From Pelargonium cotyledonis (Eukaryota; Streptophyta; Magnoliopsida; Geraniales; Geraniaceae), in contig JAYMTA010001168.1 in assembly GCA_036897625.1 (NCBI GenBank), forward strand, positions 1 to 21,401: 21,401 nucleotides of DNA. Reading direction: 5' to 3'. The notes beneath the pieces are model-generated. The model saw only the letters and a program-made list of their open reading frames with translations, did not search any database and had not been told where the DNA came from. Positions 11,386-18,935 of this stretch are shown here, one piece after another. The stretch's first letter is position 1. Every line of letters starts with the position of its first letter. The position numbers and the translations under genes were made by a program.

Positions 11386-12914
11386 TCAGGATGTTAGCAT
11401 ACCCCAGGGAAGAACAGGAAACTCCCACCTCTGTTTAGGGACAGTGATGACATAAGACGCTACCTGCAAAATGTTAAGAACTCCTAAGAAATTAATAGAG
11501 TGTGGAATAATACAACGTATATTCATTTATAAGTGGTAGAATTAGAAGATCCTTTAGAATAGACCAAGATAGATGCAGCAAGGGAACGAGGAGAACGATA
11601 AAAAGTAGATGTTTCCTCCTTTTCATGAAGAAGATCCATGATATCCATACAAGCTTCAAAGTTCACAAGTTCCCCAACTCTAGCCACTTCCCTGAAGATG
11701 AAAAAAATCACAGGTTGTATGCATTAAGACAATAATCTGTCAGGAAAATAAATTTAAATCATATTACCATAGATGAATATCTAGTAATAAAAACAAATGT
11801 TAAAATGGAACTCACTTGAACTGAATAAAAAGCTCTTCAAGTAACCTGAAAGTGATTTCTGATGTGCCAATCTCAAAATCCAATACCTTATAGAATACAC
11901 ACACACACACACACATATAACAATGTCAGTTAAACAAGAACTGGAGGAGGGAAAGCCCTATACTACTGAGTTCTACGGAGCAAAAACGCAACACTTGATG
12001 TGCCAATGTCAAAATCTTACACATGACAGGACAAATACATATTACCATATCAGTTAAACAAGAATAGATAGAGCAAAAGCCCTCTTCATTAGTAGTTATA
12101 TGGAGATTTACCTGCATTAAGACCACCTCCTGCAGAATATATTTATCATTAATCAAAACTATGGCCTTCACGTAATCAATAGTATGGAGTGTCTTAAACC
12201 GCCTGAGAAGACAGCTAGCTTACCGCTTCACGAAAATCTCTAGTAGTGAAATGTTGCTCCTTAATGGTGTTATCCCCCAATGACTTCAAACTTTTCACAG
12301 ATAGAGGACGAGAATTGTGTATCTATGCAAACAAGCACACCATCAGCACAAGCAAAGAACAAACAAATGTAGTAATAGAAAAACAAGAACAACGATTAGC
12401 AAATGGGAAACACAAAGGATCCTGAAACAGAAAAACCCACTTTGCTGGAGATCCAAATAGAAACAAGCGCAAACAGCTGCAAATTGCTTTCTCTTAGAGG
12501 TTCCAGAAGCCAATTTTCCTTAACATTGCTCTTTTTGTACCTTGAAAAGTACAAAAAGCAGCACAACATCAGATTCAAAGTTCAAAACTCATATGGAAAC
12601 AGTTTGTATGAGACTTCAAAATTCCTGATTTTCAAGTGTGAAAGAAAGAGAATTGTTACCTGGAGAGAGAAGGAATGAAACGATCAGCGAAGAGCGACAA
12701 TGCCGAGTATTTGACGAGAGGAGCAACATCCAATTTCTTTGATCATCGCAAATATAATTGAGTTTTGATCAGAATGAGGGCAACAAAAACAGTAAATCAA
12801 GATACAGAGAGGTTTGGGAGAGACGCTCACGCAAGCGGATACGATGAGGAACTCCACCGTTCGAAACCGGAGCTCCGACGAGCAGGCGTGGGAGCTTTTT
12901 GAACTAGACTTCAT
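11386..12914 (-). CDS. CYCJ18: Cyclin-J18-like protein, eight coding exons
   Basis: Exons on the minus strand are 12831-12914, 12660-12736, 12441-12540, 12224-12322, 12112-12129, 11816-11886, 11565-11691 and 11386-11463. They total 654 nt, giving 217 residues plus stop, and every intron is GT-AG with matching phase. The start is the first in-frame ATG. Residues 13-120 form the N-terminal cyclin fold, including SSELRFRTVEFLI, VKYSALSLFADRFIPSLS (36-53) and NWLLEPLRESNLQLFALV. Later segments VLDFEIGT (127-134), VNFEACMDIMDLL (159-171) and SLAASIL (186-192) match the plant J18 layout as I remember Arabidopsis CYCJ18. Cyclins bind and activate cyclin-dependent kinases; the J18 partner and role are poorly defined. 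Exon 5 is an 18-nt microexon encoding EVVLMQ. The exon 7 donor GTCTAT is weak. The protein ends soon after FPVLPW, about 17 residues shorter than the Arabidopsis protein as I recall it. The gene is head to head with YLS8. Confidence 0.9.
11861..12090. repeat. Tandem duplication of exon 6 edge and intron sequence in the cyclin gene
   Basis: Copy A (about 11861-11964) begins inside cyclin exon 6 with GATGTGCCAATCTCAAAATC and continues into intron 5. Copy B (about 11997-12090) lies wholly in intron 5 and begins GATGTGCCAATGTCAAAATC. Both copies then contain CAGTTAAACAAGAA (11927-11940 and 12051-12064) and an AAAGCCCT block. Copy B still has an AG before its exon-like part but the exon reading frame is broken, so it looks like a decayed exon duplication. 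It explains why intron 5 (225 bp) is the longest in the gene. Confidence 0.75.
11897..11914. repeat. (AC)9 microsatellite in cyclin intron 5
   Basis: Nine perfect AC units are present. On the transcribed minus strand this is a (GT)9 tract ending about ten bases before the exon 6 acceptor, where a pyrimidine tract would normally lie. Such tracts vary in length between individuals. Confidence 0.93.
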
Positions 12915-13126
12915 GGTCTCGCCAGAATAGGAGAAATTGGAGGGACGGGTCTCATTTGCGGGAAGTTTCAAATGGGAAGATTTGCCACGTAGGTAACAAA
13001 AAAATAGGATATTTAAAACACTCGCGCATCACTGGTCGCTTCCTCACACGCGCCCCTAATTTATCCGCTCCTCTCCTCGAGTCGCCGCCACAATCACAGT
13101 CCGGCCTCCAATCGAAGAAGAAAGAG
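12915..13126. promoter_or_regulatory. Shared divergent promoter region, cyclin-J18 / YLS8
   Basis: Only 212 bp separate the cyclin start codon (12914, minus) from the YLS8 start codon (13127, plus), so both 5' UTRs and core promoters must fit here or extend into the neighbouring gene. Visible elements are an ACGT core in GCCACGTA (12984-12991), a TATA-like TATTTAAAA (13010-13018), and CTTCCCGCAAA on the minus strand (12955-12965), one base short of an E2F-type TTTCCCGC site. The half near YLS8 is GC- and CT-rich, as is common for plant housekeeping 5' UTRs. Transcription starts cannot be placed from sequence. Confidence 0.7.
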
Positions 13127-15140
13127 ATGTCGTACTTGCTGCCTCACCTTCACTCAGGACGGGCTGTGGATCAGGCCATATTGGCCGAGGAGGAAAGGCT
13201 GGTCGTCATCCGATTCGGTCATGACTGGGACGAAACTTGCATGCAGGTCCAGATTTCTCTTCTTCTTCTACTTCTTTTTCCGTTTAATCTATTTCTAGTC
13301 GATCGTCTGTAATGAAAGCCTAATCGTCTTTCTCATCTTAGTTCTAACTATCTTTAAATCGGGAAAACCCTAATTTTAGGTTTGGATTCAATTTTCGATT
13401 TGGTAATAACTTTAGATGGATTAAATCGGTTGAGGATTGTTTGTTACGTAAACCTATACAACACTTGAGTTTCGATTTTGTATTAAAGAACATAAGCATA
13501 GCACTGTGTTAGTTTATTGAATTGTTCAGGGTTCTTAATCAGATTGAAATTTGATCTGATTGTAAATTTACTGCTTCCATGTGATTGCTGGGATTGGAAT
13601 GTGCAGTACGTTGTTCTGGAAGCATGGCAGATGCTTTCCAGTTGTTGGTTGAGCTGTAATTTGTTATTGATACCAAACATGTCCAAATTTTTCTGAGGCC
13701 TTGAGTTAATATTTGATCAAATATTATTTGCCTGAACGTATCATACTAAGATGTTAGTATCTTCATTTGGATGTAAGTTTCTGATGTGGTTCTCATCCAT
13801 ACAAGTTTTGTGAACATGAGTTATTATTGTTCCTAAGAGTTCAAATTGATGTTAGGTTTGGAATATGACAGTGCCTTTTGGTTTGTGCTTATTTGATCAT
13901 TGAGTTGTATGTAAACTTCCTTTTCATAATTATAATTATGGATTACTACTCACTTATTATGTCCCAAAACACATGGTTACATTTTACGATTTCCACATTA
14001 GCTTTTTGCCCACCTCTAATGTTCGAAAATACATGACTATACTTTTTTATTTTCATTACATTTTACTATCCCTTATGATGTCCCAAAACACAGGATTACA
14101 CTTTTTATATTTCCATAACAACTTACTACCCCAACTATGATGTCCTAAAGCAAATGACTACACTTATTATTTTTTGTAACATTTACAATTTTACACCTCA
14201 TATGTTTTCACCTCATTGGTAAATCATGGACTTTAATGGATGAATTCATTCTTTTTTAATCATGATGTCATAAATATCATATATGAATCCAAAATATTAT
14301 AGGAAAATCGAAAATATGAATTGAAATGAGAATTACATTTGAATTATTTTTGAGATTGTAAGAGTATTTTGGGAATTTAAAGTAAAAATGTCATGTGCAA
14401 AGTACATAATGAGAGAATGAATTTTTCCATTAAAATTGATGATTTACGGATGAAGTGAAAGCATATAGGGTATAATTGTTATAAATATAAAAACAAAGTG
14501 TTGCCATTTGTTTTTGGACAATATGGTGGGTAGTAAATTGTTATAGAAATCAAAAAGTGTAATTATTTGTTTTAGGACATCATAGGTGTGTAGTAAAATG
14601 TTATGAAAATTGAAGGGCGTAGATATGTTTTGGGACATCAAAGGTGGGTAGTAATTCTTAATTATCCCTGTTTATAAATTCAGCTGAATGATGGAACATG
14701 TTTGGCTGTTCACGTTGTTGTTGTTGTTATTAAATAACATCGTTTTGAATGATGGATTCAGGCGAGTTGCAACAAAGTAATTTGCACTGGTTTATTAATG
14801 ACTAACATATTGGCTTGGTTTATCATTGCAGATGGATGAAGTATTAGCATCAGTTGCTGAGACTATCAAGAACTTTGCTGTGATATACCTTGTGGATATC
14901 ACTGAGGTCCCTGATTTCAACACTATGTATGAATTGTACGACCCTTCTACTGTAATGTTCTTCTTCAGGAACAAGCACATAATGATTGATCTTGGTACTG
15001 GAAACAACAATAAGATTAACTGGGCTCTTAAGGACAAGCAGGAGTTTATTGACATCATTGAAACTGTTTACCGTGGGGCACGAAAGGGCCGTGGTCTTGT
15101 CATTGCTCCCAAAGATTACTCAACCAAGTACCGTTACTAG
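13127..15140 (+). CDS. YLS8: YLS8/DIM1 thioredoxin-like U5 snRNP protein
   Basis: Two exons, 13127-13246 (40 codons) and 14832-15140 (102 codons plus stop), join at CAG/GT...AG/ATG in phase 0 to give 142 residues, the exact length of plant and animal DIM1 (human U5-15kD, TXNL4A). From memory it differs from Arabidopsis YLS8 at only about two positions, including MSYLLPHLHSG at the start, VVIRFGHDWDETCMQ (26-40), VDITEVPDFNTMYELYDPST, FFFRNKHIMIDLGTGNNNKI and the end KDYSTKYRY. DIM1 is a nuclear U5 snRNP subunit needed for pre-mRNA splicing. It has a thioredoxin fold without a CxxC redox pair, and only a single cysteine is seen in the equivalent stretch. The start is fixed by homology. Residue 12 is Arg (CGG) where the family has Trp (TGG). 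Intron 1 (13247-14831) contains a large inverted-repeat element. The gene diverges from the cyclin gene. Confidence 0.97.
13932..14665. mobile_element. Inverted-repeat (fold-back) element with tandem-array arms, in YLS8 intron 1
   Basis: The left arm (about 13932-14253) carries four units of 59-62 bp starting at 13961, 14021, 14080 and 14142, typified by ATGTCCCAAAACACA, then TTACACTTTTTAT, then a TTACTACC-like block. The right arm (about 14413-14665) carries three inverted units, with GGAC at 14516, 14575 and 14633 and GGTGGGTAGTAA between them. Inward of the arrays the arms still match: AAATCATGGACTTTAATGGA on the left against AAATCATCAATTTTAATGGA on the reverse complement of the right. The tips are ATAATTATGGATTACTAC and ATAATTAAGAATTACTAC. 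The AT-rich flanks make tip and target duplication hard to separate; an 8-bp duplication (ATAATTAT / TTAATTAT) with tips GGATTACTAC is equally possible. The central 150-160 bp is unpaired and non-coding. The superfamily is undetermined. Confidence 0.85.
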
Positions 15141-16660
15141 GTGCGTATGGTATTACAGTTCATTTGAAGTTGCACTTTCAATTGACCATATATAGCTACA
15201 TGTGGAAATGAACATGAGCTTATGTTGGATCTTTTGTCTTTGAATCTATCATGTCTTTCTAGGTTGGTTATATATCTATAAGACCTGTTTTATAATAATG
15301 TTTTCCTGGTTAATTGTAATATTCTCGACTTGCATATATAAACAATACTCTTCATGATGGATGTTTAACTGAGATAAGGCGGACTGAGTCCTTCACTTTC
15401 TCTTATATCCCAGAGCTTTATTTGGTTGGTTGATGTTTGAGCCACAATACTCTCCTCCTGCATCCCTCAAGTGCAATTGACCTGATTGCTTGAACAGTTA
15501 CCATACTTGCTTCTCTTTGTGGATCTGTTTCCTGAAACAGTTTGAAATCTTGATGGCAATATATTGGTAAAACAGTTTCCATTTTCATTCTATTTTGGAA
15601 AACTCTTTGCCAATTTTTTATTTTCCAAATGAAAAATCGTGCAACTAAAACGAGTTTTCCAGTTTTTTGAAAAACTGAAGTAAACACTCCACAACTAAAC
15701 ATGTCTTTTTTTTTTCTTTATTCAAAGTGTGACAATTCTATTGGAAGGTTAATGACCATCAAAGTACCAAATCATTTCTACTTGGGTCTAGTTTGGTCTA
15801 AATCGAGCCAGACCGCTCAATTTATTCAGTTTTGGCATGGTTCAATCAGTTCGTCTTAGTACTGGACTAAACTATTTAGTTCATCTTAGATAAATCACTC
15901 TTGTGCCCTTACTTAACATCAGATTGGCCCCCATGAAGCTCTAGCCTAATTAGACATTTCTAGAACTCATCTTCGACACTTTCAGAACATAGTTTTGATC
16001 CCTAAGGAGTCTACCCATATCTTACCTCCGACGTTTTCTATTTGTCCCTACTTCCGGATCCATCCAATAGTGTGACATTCACTTTTTTCTTAAGGAACTC
16101 AATGAGTTTCAACTTCAGTGGTGCTTGCCTAAAGAAGTAGTTTTTATTTTGGTTTGCGTAGTAACTATCTAAACCCACTTGAATAATTCTTCTACATGTA
16201 ATTTAGCTCTAATTAACCCTTGTTTTAGGTAGAGCCATTAGCACAATTGCCCAAATTCCTCAACTCTAGCCCTTTATATATACTATTAAATTGATAGTGA
16301 AAGTGATGCAAAGAATAGATTATTGGAAAGTAGTAACAAGGTGAAGCTGAACACCTTAATTAATTTAAACTCAATTATTGATGAGTTTGATTTGGTCTGA
16401 TTGGACATAATCCTTTGTGCCTAAGTTCCTGTCTACACTTCTCTGGAACTTTCTGTTCATTATTCAAATTTCTATATTAATTTGCAATTGCAAACAAGAG
16501 AAGAGATAGCTACATTGTAATTTAATTAGGGTTCGGCATCTTGGATTGAAGGATGGCCTTTTCACACTTTGACATAAACTTCAATACAATTACAACATCA
16601 ACTTTATAGAAGCATTCATGTTGCGTACGTTTCTTAACCCAATTGAATTAAGGGAGATCT
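15141..16660. other. YLS8 3' UTR and intergenic spacer
   Basis: The first few hundred bases after the YLS8 stop should contain its 3' UTR and poly(A) site, which I cannot place exactly. The rest is AT-rich with no ORF showing a family signature. A stretch near 15590-15700 with self-complementary GAAAAC/GTTTTC motifs may be a decayed MITE, but no clear ends were found. Confidence 0.5.
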
Positions 16661-16663
16661 TTA

Positions 16664-17109
16664 GAGGGTGTTTGAATTGGCTCATGAGCTGGTCAAACAA
16701 ACTTATGAGTACAAAATAATTTTTTTTAGTGTTTGATTATGACTAAAATAGCTCATAAGCACTTGCTGAAGAGTCAAAATAAAAGAGCTGGGTACCTCCA
16801 GCTTCTGATTTTTCAGCTCAATAGCAGTTAAAAAAGAGCTGTTTTGACCAAGTAAAAGACATTTATATCCTTTTATTTTTCTTCAAATTACACATATATT
16901 TATTCTATAATTTAATTTATTGATTAACTTTTATATTATTTTAGTCATTTGTCTATTTTAACTAACATTAATTAAATATTACTATTTTTTATCAGAATTT
17001 TTATCCAAACAGTTAAACTGTTTATTTTTAAAAATAATTGAAGCATAAAATTGCTCATAATCTTTTCATGATTATGAGCTATTTTTGAGAAGTTAATACA
17101 AACACCCTC
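16664..17109. mobile_element. Tourist/PIF-Harbinger-type MITE
   Basis: This 446-bp element has perfect 11-bp terminal inverted repeats, GAGGGTGTTTG (16664-16674) and CAAACACCCTC (17099-17109). It is flanked by a 3-bp direct duplication, TTA (16661-16663 and 17110-17112). A TTA/TAA target and GGGTGTTTG tips are the signature of PIF/Harbinger MITEs. Subterminal matches such as GGCTCATGAGC on the left and ATTATGAGCTATTTTT on the right extend the inverted symmetry imperfectly. There is no coding capacity. The intact tips and target duplication suggest a fairly recent insertion in the spacer between YLS8 and the phosphatase gene. Confidence 0.87.
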
Positions 17110-17199
17110 TTAGTCTAATCAAATTAGACTTTTCCAAATAAATTAATCTTAATCCAATAACTTTACAAAATATAATTTTGACTCCAAAATCTTTCTCTC

Positions 17200-17352
17200 T
17201 TTTTTTGTTCTTTTTTTTTTTTATCAACAACAGGATATCATAATCCTAAACTCGACTCCACAAATCTCACCTCATACCGTCGATAAGAAAACTCGAACTT
17301 GAGACCTCAAAAGAATTTCAAAGTGGTTTAACCACTTAGCCTAACATGTCTT
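17200..17352 (-). mobile_element. tRNA-derived SINE
   Basis: Read on the minus strand, the element has an RNA polymerase III A box, TAGGCTAAGTGG (plus 17332-17343), and a B-box-like GTTCGAGTT (plus 17290-17298) at tRNA-like spacing. It continues through a non-tRNA body to an A-rich tail (plus-strand T run around 17211-17222). It is bracketed by imperfect direct repeats, GACTCCAAAATCTTTCTCTC (17180-17199) and GATTCTAAAATCTTCTTTCT (from 17353), which look like an aged target-site duplication. It is about 150 bp long, non-coding, and would depend on LINE reverse transcriptase. The family is not identified. Confidence 0.75.
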
Positions 17353-17373
17353 GATTCTAAAATCTTCTTTCTC

Positions 17374-18840
17374 AAATATTCATTACAACATTTCCTTTGA
17401 ACTACCATCGATTTTTTTAATTAGTTTTACTCGTACTATATTCATTTGAATAAACACATTTTACTATACATTTGATTTTTTTTTTCCGTTGGTTTCATCA
17501 TCACAACTTACTCGTCTTATTCGATTCACTTGAAGACACTTTTTTTATCATCTTTGTCTTCGTTGTATGCTAGTTTGTGAGAGTATGTTTATTACAAGTA
17601 GATTGTTTTTTTTTCTTTTCTGATTTGGATTGTAATGTAGTAGTTATACTAGTTCTATAGTGTGTTTCTACTCTTTTGATAAAGGTCGTGTTATGTCTTC
17701 TTTTATTGGAAGTTTTATATTTTTTTTCATTCTTAGAAGTTTTCTTCAATTATGAGTTAGTGAGTTTTGTTATGGTCTGATGTGCATTAGATGTTTTCGA
17801 AGAAAACAGTTTATTGTTTTATTGTTTCACTATTGTAGTCAAAATTTTAACTAATTATATGACAATTGTTAGTTTTTATAAATATTTGAGATCTACAAAT
17901 CACGTTACACGTGATAATATATATGATTGTATGTCATATCAGTTTTTAATATGTCATTAGTCAATACAATAGGAATGAAATTAATAATTTCTTCCAGAAA
18001 TATCTTAATCCAATGACTTCACTTATTTATAACTTTAAAGAGAAGTCATTGGGCAATTCTGGTAAGATTTTCAGGATATTCTTGTTTTAAATGCACATAC
18101 AATATTTATATGCAATTTGTTCAAAATGGTTAATATATATATTTTCTTTAATATATGCATATGTGACATTTCTAATGTCTTGGACAACAGTAGAAGTATA
18201 GTATGGTCCCAACTAAAATGACCCATAATTTCTTGGAGCAACAGCAACTTGCAATATTAAATGATATCTCTAAAACCTAAAAGTAAAATACCTTTATACA
18301 CTCAATATATAAAAATTATACTTATTCCAAATCTATATGAGCATTGAGGAATTGTTGCAGTGTTGCCTCACCCAATTCACCATCCACACAAACCACACAA
18401 TGTATATTAATTATTGCTCAATTATTGTTCATATCAAGATTAATATATATACATGAGTTTCTTTAACTAATTATATGTTTATTCATTTATAATATGTTGC
18501 AGATATTATAGTTGAGTTCCTCCAATTAATTTGATTCTTAAGATGCCCTAATCATTGGGAAAATTGAGCTTAATTAAAAATTAAGCATGCATGGGGGTTG
18601 GCTAGCAAAACCCTGCTTGATAGCAATATGTTTACAAATTTAATGAACCATAGTTGTTGGACCAAAAACAATAATCTTAATCAAAAACCACAATGAAAGA
18701 GATGGATTAATTGGCATCTATTGTGGCTGAAAAGAACAATTACAGAATAAATAATTAATTGGCTACTAAAACTCAACATCTTATATCACTATACACTCAC
18801 ACCAACTTAAACAAACCATAACTCAGTTTAATTTGTTTAA

Positions 18841-18843
<3 letters not shown>
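17374..18843. other. AT-rich spacer downstream of the phosphatase gene
   Basis: No gene, RNA gene or clear repeat with ends is visible. The composition is strongly AT-rich with many T runs. The rightmost part may belong to the 3' UTR of the minus-strand phosphatase gene. Confidence 0.5.

Positions 18844-18879
<36 letters not shown>
18844..18879. repeat. (CT)18 microsatellite
   Basis: Eighteen uninterrupted CT units lie about 57 bp beyond the phosphatase stop codon. They are probably in its 3' UTR, where they read as a (GA)18 tract on the transcript. The tract is likely length-polymorphic. Confidence 0.97.
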
Positions 18880-18881
<2 letters not shown>

Positions 18882-18935
18882 ATATATATTAACACAAACA
18901 TATTTTATCTAAAATCAAAACTCAAGCTCAGTTTA

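Noticed and set aside
12403-12678. 91-codon plus-strand open frame
   Set aside because: It is antisense to cyclin exons 2 and 3 and their intron, so it is a shadow of the real gene.
12912-12971. Earlier in-frame start for the cyclin
   Set aside because: The codon at 12971 is TTG on the minus strand; the first ATG is at 12914 and matches the expected length before the conserved EFLI segment.
15141-15158. GTGCGT right after the YLS8 stop as a 3' UTR intron donor
   Set aside because: The nearest AG (TTACAG) would give an 18-bp intron, too short for plants; no better acceptor is obvious.
15780-15900. GGTTCAATC/CAGTTCG-rich stretch as tRNA or retroelement
   Set aside because: No A box, cloverleaf or terminal repeats could be assembled around it.
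16541-16552. TTGGATTGAAGG resembling miR159
   Set aside because: The match stops at 12 bases and the upstream 200 bp contains no pairing arm.
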